Shown here one piece after another: positions 18,497 to 26,942 of a stretch of DNA of 64,000 nucleotides. The stretch is from UBA168 sp011055275 (GTDB lineage Archaea > Thermoproteota > Thermoprotei_A > Marsarchaeales > UBA168), in assembly GCA_046635845.1 (NCBI GenBank), contig JAQQXN010000001.1. One strand, written 5' to 3'. Positions within the stretch are counted from its first letter, which is position 1. Every line of letters starts with the position of its first letter. The notes beneath the pieces are model-generated. The model was not told where the DNA came from. It ran no database searches and saw only the letters and a program-made list of their open reading frames with translations. Position numbers and translations under genes: made by a program.

Positions 18497-18811
18497 CGCG
18501 CTTTAAATTTATGCGCCGCGGCGGATTGTCGTACGGTTCGAGACAGGACTTTCACGGCATTCTGTAGAGGGATTCTTCAAGGAGAACCATATTTGTCGAA
18601 GAGCGCGTGAGGGGACGGTTTAGGTAATCCATGGAGCGATGCCGGTATGTCCGGCGGACGCGGTTGAACAGCACAATAAAGGGGATGAGCGCAAGACCCG
18701 TAATCTCGCAAGGACAAGGGATCCCATCGCCGAGGAACGCGGTCTCGGCTCGACGTCTGGCAGGTCATCCGGGCGTTTTTGCGCAAGCGAGTTGTCATCT
18801 GACCGCGGGGA
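18497..18811. other. Noncoding gap
   Basis: No supported gene. Short frames on both strands are arginine- and proline-rich and look like noncoding translation. No repeat or RNA recognised. Confidence 0.4.
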
Positions 18812-20011
18812 CTAAGTTCTTTGGGTCCCGAGCGAGGGAACTTTTGCAGTTGCCTGTATTTTGCCCCGCTCCAAAAGGGTGAGGATGAGCAGCGCGAAAA
18901 CAATTGGCGAGGTGTACGCGATGAAAACCCTGAATCCCATGTAACGAAGGGCGGCGCCCCCTATTATTGGCATCGCGATCTGCATGAGCATCATTGTAGA
19001 CGTAAAGTAGCTGTTCGCTTTATTCCGCTCGGCCTCGGGAAATGAGCGGCTAATTGAGAACATCGCTAAGGGCATGCCCAGCCCGTGGGGAATTCCTAGG
19101 ACGGAAAATGCCGCGGCGTAGACGAGCAGGTTGTTGCTGAGAAAGACCAGCACTAGCCCGCCCAACGACACCGACATCATGAAGATCACGTAGGGCAGGA
19201 GCTTCCCTATTGGTCTGGCCGACAGCAATGATCTGGTGGCGAATGATGTCGTGAAGAACGCCGCGAATATAAGCGTTATTACCCAGTAAGGAGCGTTGAA
19301 CTCATCTCTGGCGAATATGCCGCCGAACGTTAAGAGCGCGGCCGTTGGCATGCTGTATACCAGGAACGTGTATATGCCTATCCTGAAGCCTGGCTTTGAC
19401 CATACAGAGGTGCTCTTGTTCGCTTTTTCGCGCTCCTCGGGGAACTTCGTGAGGGGTGAGAGGGCCGCTACGACCGCTCCCAGCGGAGCGAAGAAAAGGA
19501 ATGACTGCCTCAGGGCGAAGTGGGCCAGAACTAGGGATTCAAGCGCCGGTCCCGCGATCAAACTTACCGCAAGCGCCAGCGTGTAAACGGCTATCACCCT
19601 TTCCCTGAGCTTTTGATCCGCGAAAAGGCCGGCTGAAGTCATTATATTCGGGAACAGAAAGCCGTAGCTGGCCCCCGCCAGCGCCACGTCGACTATTATT
19701 GAAATGCCGTTGGAGAAGGTAAACGTGAACAAGTCAAGGGCGTAAACCGCGCTGAAAAAGATGAACAGGTGCCTCCGCCTGCGGGCGCTCACCCTGCTGT
19801 TTATGATAGTCGCTACCAGCGCGAAAAGCGACATGGTAGCGATCAGCAATCCTACCTCGAATTGGCTGTACGACAGGTCGTACTTGCCGAGTAGTGGTAC
19901 CAGGGTTTGCAACACGTTGTTGCTTGCCCTTATGGAAAAAGTAAGGGCGACTATCAAGGCAATTGCCTGGATCAAAGCCGCGGGCTGCGCAATTTCCCTC
20001 TTAGAGGTCAA
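18812..20011 (-). CDS. Major facilitator superfamily transporter
   Basis: 399 residues with about 12 hydrophobic helices; LSYSQFEVGLLIATMSLFAL after helix 1 and the cytoplasmic SRVSARRRRHLFIF between helices 2 and 3 are the usual MFS features. The substrate is not predictable; sugar or drug efflux is equally possible. The gene stands alone between two noncoding stretches. Confidence 0.85.
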   Translation of the reverse strand: MTSKREIAQPAALIQAIALIVALTFSIRASNNVLQTLVPLLGKYDLSYSQFEVGLLIATMSLFALVATIINSRVSARRRRHLFIFFSAVYALDLFTFTFSNGISIIVDVALAGASYGFLFPNIMTSAGLFADQKLRERVIAVYTLALAVSLIAGPALESLVLAHFALRQSFLFFAPLGAVVAALSPLTKFPEEREKANKSTSVWSKPGFRIGIYTFLVYSMPTAALLTFGGIFARDEFNAPYWVITLIFAAFFTTSFATRSLLSARPIGKLLPYVIFMMSVSLGGLVLVFLSNNLLVYAAAFSVLGIPHGLGMPLAMFSISRSFPEAERNKANSYFTSTMMLMQIAMPIIGGAALRYMGFRVFIAYTSPIVFALLILTLLERGKIQATAKVPSLGTQRT

Positions 20012-20781
20012 TCGATATCGATATTCAGATATCTGATTACCGTAAAAGTTTTGTGGCGCTCGTGACTGTCGAAAATCGCAGAGCGCAGCTCACCCGCTTT
20101 CCGTACCTCGCCCGCGATTTTAGCTCCAAGGTACTGTGGGCCACCGCGTCACGGACCCGCGCCTATTGAACGGCTTCTGTGCGAGGGCTTCCGACTCCTC
20201 GCGATATCCTCGCCGAACTTCCTCAGAAGGAGCTCTGCACGTCCACCTTTTGGCGAATCTCCCTCGCTCCCACGCTTATCGTACGCCAACGAGTCGGACT
20301 TGCTTATTCCTTCTCCAATAGTGGTCTGGGAGTTCTCAAGGGCCGCGTTTTCCCATTGCGCATGCGGCATTCTCCTCTTTCTTCGAAGAAGGAGATGAGG
20401 CCAGCGTCGTGAGCGTCGCCACGATAGCGCTCTCTTCCTTCTCTTTCTGGGCTTAGAACCAGCTGCCGACCTTGCGTTGGGGGTTTGCGATTTTTGCTTT
20501 AGTGCGATCAGCGAGTTAATTTTGTTTGAATCTTTGAGGCGGCTTAATGCTAGATCGTAGCGGTCTTTCCCTTATCGGCATTCCGCCCTTGTCGCGGTCG
20601 AACGATTGGCCCCAGGCAACCCTTGCGATGTGGGCTTCGCATGCTGCGGTCTAGTAAGAAGCGCGATCTTCTGAACTGGGTTATCGCGTTCGCCAGTAGG
20701 TACAAGGATGCGGTTGTTCGTCAACGAGAGCGACTCCACCTACCTCAGCAAAACCAATAAGCCACCGATAACGTTTATCGA
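20012..20781. other. 770-bp noncoding gap, probably decayed genes
   Basis: No intact gene. A minus-strand frame at 20149-20370 reads coherently in places (TIGEGISKSDSLAYDKRGSE) but has no recognised family. A TATA-like GTTTATC at 20773 belongs to msrA. Confidence 0.4.
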
Positions 20782-21336
20782 TTGCGTTTGCCTTTGGAAG
20801 TGGCAACTCTTGGTGGTGGTTGTTTTTGGTGCACGCAGGCAATATTCTCGAGGCTCAAGGGCGTTGTGAGCGTGGAAGCGGGCTACTCTGGGGGCGAGCT
20901 TCCCAACCCGACCTACGAGGACGTGTGCACGGACAAAACTGGGCACGCCGAAGTCGTTCAAATAACCTTTGATCCAGAGATTATAAGCTACAGGCAGCTG
21001 CTGGAGGTCTTCTTCGAGGTCCACGATCCCACGACGCCTAACAGGCAGGGCGATGACGTTGGGACGCAGTACAGGTCGATAATCTTGTACCACGACAAGG
21101 CTCAAAAGAAAATCGCGGAGGAGACCATCGCGCAGCTTGAGGAGCAAAAGAGATACGGGGCGCCCATAGTTACCGAGGTTGTCCCGTTCAAGGCCTTCTA
21201 CAAAGCTGAGCCCTACCATCAGGGCTACTACGAGTCGAATCACGAAAAGCCCTACTGCAAATACGTGATAACGCCAAAGGTCGAGAAATTCATGGAGCAT
21301 TTCAGCGGGCTTTCCAAAGATCGCGCTCAAGACTGA
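20782..21336 (+). CDS. msrA: Peptide methionine-S-sulfoxide reductase A
   Basis: About 180 residues. The catalytic motif GGCFWC follows directly after EVATLG, and the family segments AGYSGGELPNPTYEDVC, GHAEVVQI, HDPTTPNRQGDDVGTQYRS and EPYHQGYY are all present. No ATG is available; TTG at 20782, 20788 or 20794 may start the protein, the last being closest to the expected position. Reduces methionine-S-sulfoxide in oxidised proteins, useful in a hot, oxidising, metal-rich habitat. No msrB neighbour. Confidence 0.93.
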   Translation: MRLPLEVATLGGGCFWCTQAIFSRLKGVVSVEAGYSGGELPNPTYEDVCTDKTGHAEVVQITFDPEIISYRQLLEVFFEVHDPTTPNRQGDDVGTQYRSIILYHDKAQKKIAEETIAQLEEQKRYGAPIVTEVVPFKAFYKAEPYHQGYYESNHEKPYCKYVITPKVEKFMEHFSGLSKDRAQD

Positions 21337-21469
21337 TCGAGGGTTGCCAAAACCATAAGGGTTTTGCTGAAGACTAGGCCTTACTCAGGATGGCCACGTT
21401 GTTGATTTAAGGCCGCTTAAATTAAATTAAATTAATCGCTGCTAAGTTGGGAGAGAAGCCGCTCAAATT

Positions 21470-21620
21470 CCTATGAGAGAAGGCTGCTTCTCGGCCAAAT
21501 GCAATAAAGGGATCTTGGGTATCAAGGCGCTTCAGATGACGTTGTCCTACGGCAGTCTGCTGCGAGAGGCTGCGAAGAGAAAAAAGGTAAGATCTTGTTG
21601 CCCGGGAATCATGCAACAAG
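21470..21620 (+). pseudogene. Decayed C-terminus and right end of an ISC1058-like IS
   Basis: The frame EGCFSAKCNKGILGIKAL resembles the C-terminus of the transposase at 28800 (EGFFSAMKRKFGEDTSSRKP). It ends in CCCGGGAATCATGCAACAAG, close to the end of that IS (CCCGGGATTTATGCAACAAA at 28975). Only this tail remains. Confidence 0.5.
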
Positions 21621-21635
21621 GCAGGCCGTTGTAGG

Positions 21636-21776
21636 TTGTTGAATAATTCGAGGACCGCTTGAGGATTTGCTCGTGATTTCGCGAAAGAACGGATTTCATT
21701 AGCGTTTTGCCTTTACCGCCCGAGTTTTGCTCCTGAAAACTGAGGAGGAGCAAAACCAATTAGAATTATTCAATAA
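21636..21776. repeat. 141-bp MITE-like element
   Basis: Terminal inverted repeats TTGTTGAATAATTC (21636-21649) and GAATTATTCAATAA (21763-21776) match at 13 of 14 positions and equal the ends of the IS at 27930. Inside is an 11-bp perfect hairpin (21724-21734 with 21746-21756), like the 12-bp hairpin just inside the left end of that IS. It is probably a nonautonomous derivative mobilised by the same transposase. Confidence 0.65.
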
Positions 21777-21821
21777 AACAGGTTGTTGGAAAGTTTTATC
21801 AGTTACTAACCCTAGTAAATC

Positions 21822-22208
21822 ATGAGGAGCACCTACGCCGATCAGGTCAAGGTTACCAGGAACTTCCAAGTAACCATACCAGCAAGGGCTAGAAAACGCG
21901 GAGGAATCAAGATAGGAGATATTCTGATTGTTTATACCGAGGGCAACAAAATAGTGATGATAAAGAAGAGCGGCAACACAGCCTCCTTGAACCTAACGTT
22001 GGGAAAAAGCTTCTCTGATGAAGAAGTAGATGAGAGCATTAATGAAGCGGCAGCCTCTCTTGCGCGAAGCCGTTGTCGACGCCAACTTTATAGTGGTCAT
22101 GTTCAAAGACCATGCTTTTCGCGACGAGGCAATTCGGGAGCGGTACGCGTTAGACGCTGGGTACTTGCCCTTTGTGGCGGCCTGCGAGATCGCGTATTTT
22201 CTGCTTAA
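21822..22208 (+). CDS. AbrB-type antitoxin (VapB-like)
   Basis: QVKVTRNFQVTIPARARKRGGIKIGDILIVY is the swapped-hairpin AbrB/SpoVT DNA-binding domain, full at about 50 residues, followed by an acidic toxin-binding tail (SFSDEEVDESINEAAASLA). The antitoxin should end there, at about residue 81, but the next codon is CGA (22065-22067) and the frame runs 47 residues over the toxin gene. With TGA at that place the overlap with vapC would be normal, and the change would be silent in the vapC frame. It normally neutralises VapC and represses the operon. Confidence 0.75.
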   Translation: MRSTYADQVKVTRNFQVTIPARARKRGGIKIGDILIVYTEGNKIVMIKKSGNTASLNLTLGKSFSDEEVDESINEAAASLARSRCRRQLYSGHVQRPCFSRRGNSGAVRVRRWVLALCGGLRDRVFSA

Positions 22209-22427
22209 GAACAGGGTGAGCTTATCGCCTCTTCAAGAAGTTTTGACGGACCCCAAGCTGCACCTGCTGAACGATGAGCAATCTGATCTGCTTTACGCCG
22301 TTGAAAGCGCGGAAAAGTGAAGCCGTACGACGATTTCAACGACATGGTGATCATGGGGACGGCAAAGAGGATGAGCATGGAAGTCATTAGCTTTGACAGG
22401 AAAATGAGGGAGAAAGTCGGCAAGTAA
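22042..22427 (+). pseudogene. PIN-domain toxin (VapC-like), split by a -1 frameshift
   Basis: From ATG 22042 (or TTG 22060) the frame gives VVDANFIVVMF with the first catalytic Asp and FVAACEIAYFLLKN, then stops at 22320. The rest of the PIN domain, KPYDDFNDMVIMGTAKR and EVISFDRKM, is in the -1 frame from about 22317 to 22427. The junction is GGAAAAGTGA. It is either a dead toxin, an error in an A run, or a frameshift-controlled one. Complete acidic residues are present if the halves are joined. Confidence 0.65.
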
Positions 22428-22478
22428 AGGGCACGCGTGCTGGGAGGGTTGGCGAGTTGAGGATGGGAAAAGCTCGGG

Positions 22479-22547
22479 GCCGTTTTCTGCATAGGGGAGG
22501 TAGGGTGCGTTGAGGAGAATCTGAGGAAAGCGATCAAGTGCAGGTAA
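22479..22547 (+). pseudogene. Fragment of a paralogue of the 11613 hypothetical gene
   Basis: AVFCIGEVGCVEENLRKAIKC plus stop matches the C-terminus of the protein at 11613-11939 (AVFCIGDLKCIEETLRKAITC). Only these 22 residues survive. This marks a lost second family member next to the toxin genes. Confidence 0.65.
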
Positions 22548-22726
22548 GTAGCTTCGAGGCTTCAAGCGTTTTGGCGTGCCCTCCCTAATGTCTAGTCGGC
22601 AATTCAAAGTTTGCTCGTGGAGTTCGGCGGCCACCCGGAGGAGATTGAAGAAAGATAGAGAGAAGCCAGAAATCCCTCGTGATGCACGATTCCTCGCGAA
22701 ATTCATGAGCAAACTAAGAGATTTTC

Positions 22727-22740
22727 GAATTATGCAACAA
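22727..22740. repeat. IS terminal inverted repeat (right-end orientation)
   Basis: GAATTATGCAACAA is the inverse of the TTGTTGAATAATTC end at 21636 apart from one base. Together the two ends span about 1.1 kb, the size of an ISC1058-type IS, but enclose the vapBC genes instead of a transposase. Confidence 0.5.
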
Positions 22741-22799
22741 ATCAGTACGTAGGCAAAGTTTAAAGGTGCTGAAGTGATGACACCTGAGCGACCTGATCC

Positions 22800-24332
22800 A
22801 TGCGCGGTTTGCTTATGGCATCGATTATACTTGTTGTTTTACTGATTAGTTCTTTTGCGGTGTATAGCGTGAGAGAGCTTGACGTTGCGGGTAGCGTTCC
22901 TAATGTTACAGACCCTAACGTCGTGATCGTGGCTACCTTGCCTAACTCCTTTAACGTAATGGGCCCGTACGGTGAGATGGTACACGAGTTGTTGGGCGTA
23001 CCCCTTAGCTCGCCCATAAGTAGCACGTCACTGGCAGGAAACCCGAACGTCAGAGTTGCGTGGCACGTTTTCTACCTGACTGTAATAATGCCCAACGGGA
23101 GCAGGGTAACCATTGAAAGCAAGGCACAGGTAATCCAGGCAAGGATAAACGGCAACGCGGTGACGGTAACGCCAAACTACATAAGCCCAAGCTATAAGGT
23201 AGAGGTTGTCAAGGGCAATGAAACTTTAAGCGCGCTAATGACCGTTGCGAGGCAAGTTTTGCGGAGCGAACTTAAGAGTCCGACACCACCAACAGAGATC
23301 CGGACAGTAAAGACGGTGGAAGTTCTAATACCAATTCCGGGCTATGTCCCCTCGCGTAGCTGCCTCCCGAAGAGCTCCCTATCCCAAGCGGGCTACAGTA
23401 CCAGTTCGAACGGGGACCCAACTTGGGCTTTGTCGAGCTTTGCCAACGTCACTTCAAGTAGCGAGGTTTGCGGTTACGTCTATCCAATCAATGGTAGTGA
23501 TTTAGTAATACCGTCTAGTGACTATGCCGGAGTCCCGCTGACGATATTCCAGGAATTAAAGAATTCGAGTAAAGTTGAGGCATTAGTACCGCAGGCAGTG
23601 GCTCAGATATGGCCGCCGGCGTTGATTGAGAACGTGTGGGTTGGCCCTGGGCCGCTGAGTATCGGCGCCTATCCGCTCACCAGCCCCGCTGACTGGCTCG
23701 CAACGGGCGTCACGCTTTCCATCACCCAGTCGAACTTGGGTAACGGCAATTACGAAATCAACCTAACGGCGACCATAAACGGCCAATCGTACACCATGGC
23801 AAAGGTTTATGAGACAGCTTACTCGGATCAGTACTACAACGTGTCGGTATCATTTGACGGAACCGTCAACTCGACCGGGGCACCGGCCCCAGTCTTGAAC
23901 TCGGTAGCTTACCCGCTTTTGCCATCATTGACCGTTTATCCGTCAATGGCCTTTGAAACCAATGATACCTCATCTTCTTTCTTCAGCAACAACACCAACT
24001 TCGCGCTTGAGTTCTCGATGGGTAACAGTCCATTGACGGTTGGCGAATGGCCTCTATATTACTCGATAAGCAACGACGTAAGTAACTGCACGGGCATCTG
24101 GGGAGCAAGCGGCATCGGCAGTTCATGGCCTCCAAGTCCAAGCAACGGCAATCAGGCATGGGGAGCAAGCGGCAGCACCACCGAAATTCGTTACGAGAAT
24201 AAAGTTTCCTATGACGCGGCCGTCGGTTCACTGAGCCAGATGGAAAATAACGGCTTCGCAAATGCCGTTGGCATATCGTGCAGCTACGTGGACACGGACT
24301 TAAGCTCGCTGAACCATTTCGTCATCAGCTAG
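22800..24332 (+). CDS. Large secreted or surface protein of unknown function
   Basis: 510 residues. MRGLLMASIILVVLLISSFA is a signal peptide or N-terminal anchor. The mature part is rich in Ser, Thr, Asn and N-x-S/T glycosylation sites and contains three Cys in the middle (SRSCLPK, SEVCGY) and two near the end, possibly disulfides. No repeat or catalytic motif seen. The closing part is Gly/Ser/Trp-rich. Probably an exported, glycosylated protein. A TATA-like AGTTTAAAG lies about 40 nt upstream. Confidence 0.6.
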   Translation: MRGLLMASIILVVLLISSFAVYSVRELDVAGSVPNVTDPNVVIVATLPNSFNVMGPYGEMVHELLGVPLSSPISSTSLAGNPNVRVAWHVFYLTVIMPNGSRVTIESKAQVIQARINGNAVTVTPNYISPSYKVEVVKGNETLSALMTVARQVLRSELKSPTPPTEIRTVKTVEVLIPIPGYVPSRSCLPKSSLSQAGYSTSSNGDPTWALSSFANVTSSSEVCGYVYPINGSDLVIPSSDYAGVPLTIFQELKNSSKVEALVPQAVAQIWPPALIENVWVGPGPLSIGAYPLTSPADWLATGVTLSITQSNLGNGNYEINLTATINGQSYTMAKVYETAYSDQYYNVSVSFDGTVNSTGAPAPVLNSVAYPLLPSLTVYPSMAFETNDTSSSFFSNNTNFALEFSMGNSPLTVGEWPLYYSISNDVSNCTGIWGASGIGSSWPPSPSNGNQAWGASGSTTEIRYENKVSYDAAVGSLSQMENNGFANAVGISCSYVDTDLSSLNHFVIS

Positions 24333-24583
24333 GGTCTTAGTTTAGGGTTTATCATGACGATCAACCGCCCAAAAACAATGGTTTCTTTCTCCCCTGCGGC
24401 CTTCTGAAAAGCGGTTACGAAATCCTCCGCCCATAAGCCGGCCATCAACGGCCTCTCCTTCTCCAAGGATTTCTTGACCTTAACCGGCATCTGGTCTATC
24501 GCCGAGCCCTTTAAGCACGTCGTGAGCCTGTCTAGAACCTCGGGAAGCTCTATGAAGAAGTCGCTTGCTCGAAATGCGCGCAA
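24329..24583 (-). CDS. Small ORF, function unknown, possibly a remnant
   Basis: 84 residues from TTG at 24583: SDFFIELPEVLDRL, VKVKKSLEKERPLMAGLW and a hydrophobic end. The amino acid pattern looks coding, but no family is recognised and the frame may be the tail of a lost gene. It converges on the secreted-protein gene with a 4-bp overlap. Confidence 0.3.
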   Translation of the reverse strand: MRAFRASDFFIELPEVLDRLTTCLKGSAIDQMPVKVKKSLEKERPLMAGLWAEDFVTAFQKAAGEKETIVFGRLIVMINPKLRP

Positions 24584-24768
24584 TCCCGCTTCCCCTTAGG
24601 ATTGCATGAGTCGTCGGCCGTCAAATCTAGAAGGAAACCGCTAATCCCCTTGATTCGGAAAGTCGGTCAAGTTATTCTTGCGAAAGTTCTTGCGTAAAGG
24701 GTCAACCTCTTTTTGAGTTCTTTGTCGATATTTAGAAAAGACTTAATAAAAATAAGGAAAATCGTTTC

Positions 24769-25671
24769 ATGGACGCCCTAAGGGAAAATCGGGTCGTACT
24801 GATCATGAAGTATTTATTTGACGTACGCGTGATATCGATGACGGCAGTAATCGTGTCGATTTCGGCGGTTTACGCGCTCTACGCCAGAATTGCCGTGTAC
24901 CCTTTGCTCTTTGCTCTGACCTTATTGGCTGCGCTGATGATTCACATGAGCGCAAACGCCTTCAATCACTACCTTGACTTTTTATATAAAATCGATACGT
25001 CGGCTAATGCCCTATCGCAAGGTCCCCCAAGGATCATACCGTTGGGAGTGATATCTAAAGAAATGGCGGGCGCAGCGGCTTTTTCAATGATGGTAGCGTC
25101 GGCTATCGCCGGTTTTTACCTCGCTGCGCGGAGCGGGATATGGGTAATTATCATGGGGATTTTAGGTGTAACCCTTTTTGCGGCCTATGACGCCAAACCA
25201 GTACAACTGAAGGCAAGAGCTTTAGGCGAACTAATAGTTTTCATCATATGGGGCCCATTAATGGCGTTGGGCTCGTTTGCAGCTTTCACGAGGGCTGGGC
25301 TCAACTTCGGTGCAGTGTACGCCGCTCTGCCGGAGACGCTTATGGTAGTGGCCATGCTTTACGTTAATAACCTGGAACACGTAAGCGTAGACAAGGAGCT
25401 GGGCATAAAAACCCTGCCGATGATTTTGGGAAAATACGCGAATAAGGCGTATTACGCCCTTTTGTCGTCGTCGTTTCTGGTTCAACTGGTAGTTATCGAA
25501 AAGGGATTTGCGCCTTGGTCGACCCTCGTAACCCTGTTCTCGTTACCCCTGCTTATCGTGCTAATAGAGACTAGGGCGAGGGGAAAGAGGGCTTACTTCA
25601 AGACGGCAAAGTTACTGACGGTGTTCGGGCTGCTTTACGTTTTCGGGTTCGCGTTGGGACTTATCGCGTGA
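24769..25671 (+). CDS. UbiA-family prenyltransferase
   Basis: 300 residues and about 8-9 membrane helices. First aspartate motif NAFNHYLDFLYKID near residue 65, second near YDAKPVQLKARALGE at about 145, third region NNLEHVSVDKELGIKTLP near 205. These bind the prenyl-diphosphate Mg ions. Closest in look to MenA/1,4-dihydroxynaphthoate-type quinone enzymes, so a role in respiratory quinone synthesis is likely but not proven. Leaderless: a TATA-like CTTAATAAAAAT lies 25-30 nt before ATG 24769. Confidence 0.85.
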   Translation: MDALRENRVVLIMKYLFDVRVISMTAVIVSISAVYALYARIAVYPLLFALTLLAALMIHMSANAFNHYLDFLYKIDTSANALSQGPPRIIPLGVISKEMAGAAAFSMMVASAIAGFYLAARSGIWVIIMGILGVTLFAAYDAKPVQLKARALGELIVFIIWGPLMALGSFAAFTRAGLNFGAVYAALPETLMVVAMLYVNNLEHVSVDKELGIKTLPMILGKYANKAYYALLSSSFLVQLVVIEKGFAPWSTLVTLFSLPLLIVLIETRARGKRAYFKTAKLLTVFGLLYVFGFALGLIA

Positions 25672-26856
25672 GGCGGCAGCGAGGCTCTGCCGTCGCTTGG
25701 CAAGCTTGAAAGCCTTGGGCAACAGTAACGAGGCAAACATGCCGTAAACGGGGAATATCAGCAACAACGAAAAAGCTGTACCAAACCCGAATTGATAGGC
25801 TATAGGGATGACGGTCATCGGCGCTATTATGTGGCCCAAGGAACCTAGGAACGAGAATTCCCAAGTCCCCTTTCCTACCATCCCTTCGGGGTAAACCAGC
25901 TTTGGAGACAGGTATATCGTCGTTATGCCGAAGGCCTCAAAGCGGCCCAAAAGCACGGCCAAAATCAATAGAACGCCGGTAGGCCTAACAAAGAGCAGTA
26001 GAAAACCAGGGATCGATAAGCCGAAACCCAACGTGCCCACCAAACCAAGCGACCTAGGGCCAAGCTTGGGATATAGGTAGTAGGCTATGACCGACCCCAA
26101 GATCGTGATGGTAAATCCTCCGAATCCGAATACGTACAAGGCGAGGGTTATGGCCTTGGGGTCGTATTGGGCTAAAAACATGGGATACAAGCTGGCCATG
26201 AGAAGGTTAAATCCGGTTATGCTCATCCAGAGAAATCCCAGCACCCACGTAACTGGTTTCTTATACGTGGTGCCTGGTTCCTCAAGCTTCAGCGGACGAA
26301 AATCGGAGCGCCTGCCTCCAAGAAATACCAAAAAAGGCACCATTAACAAAGCCGATAGGAGCCCCATGTATAGGTAAGCTTCATAAGGATTCATTGAAGC
26401 CAAGAAAGAGAGAGATGAACCCAGCGCCACTCCAACTGGGACGCCCGAAATGGAAAACACGGTGGCCATTACTCTTTTCCTTTCATCGAAAATGTAAGAG
26501 TAATTTACCGAAAAAACCTCCATGAGGATCATGGAACTGCCTTGAACGAACCTAAACAGCAATAAAACAAGCAGCGAGTTCGTGTAGGGCATCAAAAATA
26601 TGGTCGTCGTTACCAGCGATATGACCAGAGCAGTACCTATCACCGAATTTTTATAAAATTTTAATAGCCTGCCCATAACCTTAGCAAAAGGCATTCCGGA
26701 AAAAAACGCCAAGGTCCCGAGGTACGTTATTTCATCGCGGCCCACGCCAGTAGTCTTGGCGAAGAAATCCGCGAACAGCATAAAAGAGGAAAGCGAGGTA
26801 AGCAGAACGGCGGCAACGGAAAAACCGGCCAGGGGCAAAGCGGTACGCTTATCCAT
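25612..26856 (-). CDS. Major facilitator superfamily transporter
   Basis: 414 residues from ATG at 26856, chosen because a TATA-like ACTTTTAAG lies about 25 nt upstream. Twelve hydrophobic segments; DKRTALPLAGFSVAAV begins helix 1, VGRDEITYLGTLAFFSG and MGRLLKFYKNS form the 2-3 region. The last helix ends at KAFKLAK and is followed by CGA (25695-25693) and a 27-residue hydrophilic tail that overlaps the convergent UbiA gene by 60 bp; the natural stop was probably at that CGA. Substrate unknown. Confidence 0.8.
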   Translation of the reverse strand: MDKRTALPLAGFSVAAVLLTSLSSFMLFADFFAKTTGVGRDEITYLGTLAFFSGMPFAKVMGRLLKFYKNSVIGTALVISLVTTTIFLMPYTNSLLVLLLFRFVQGSSMILMEVFSVNYSYIFDERKRVMATVFSISGVPVGVALGSSLSFLASMNPYEAYLYMGLLSALLMVPFLVFLGGRRSDFRPLKLEEPGTTYKKPVTWVLGFLWMSITGFNLLMASLYPMFLAQYDPKAITLALYVFGFGGFTITILGSVIAYYLYPKLGPRSLGLVGTLGFGLSIPGFLLLFVRPTGVLLILAVLLGRFEAFGITTIYLSPKLVYPEGMVGKGTWEFSFLGSLGHIIAPMTVIPIAYQFGFGTAFSLLLIFPVYGMFASLLLPKAFKLAKRRQSLAAASRDKSQREPENVKQPEHRQ

Positions 26857-26942
26857 AAGGCACGCCAAGAGGTTCTTAAAAGTATTTTTCTTTTCAATTA
26901 GCAGCGACTTCGAGGAAGTTAAGGTATAGACTAAGGTCAGCG

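Noticed and set aside
20149..20370. Minus-strand stretch with RKFGEDIARSRKP, similar to the ISC1058 transposase end
   Set aside because: Only about eight residues match and the sequence before it does not resemble the transposase; left as unexplained.
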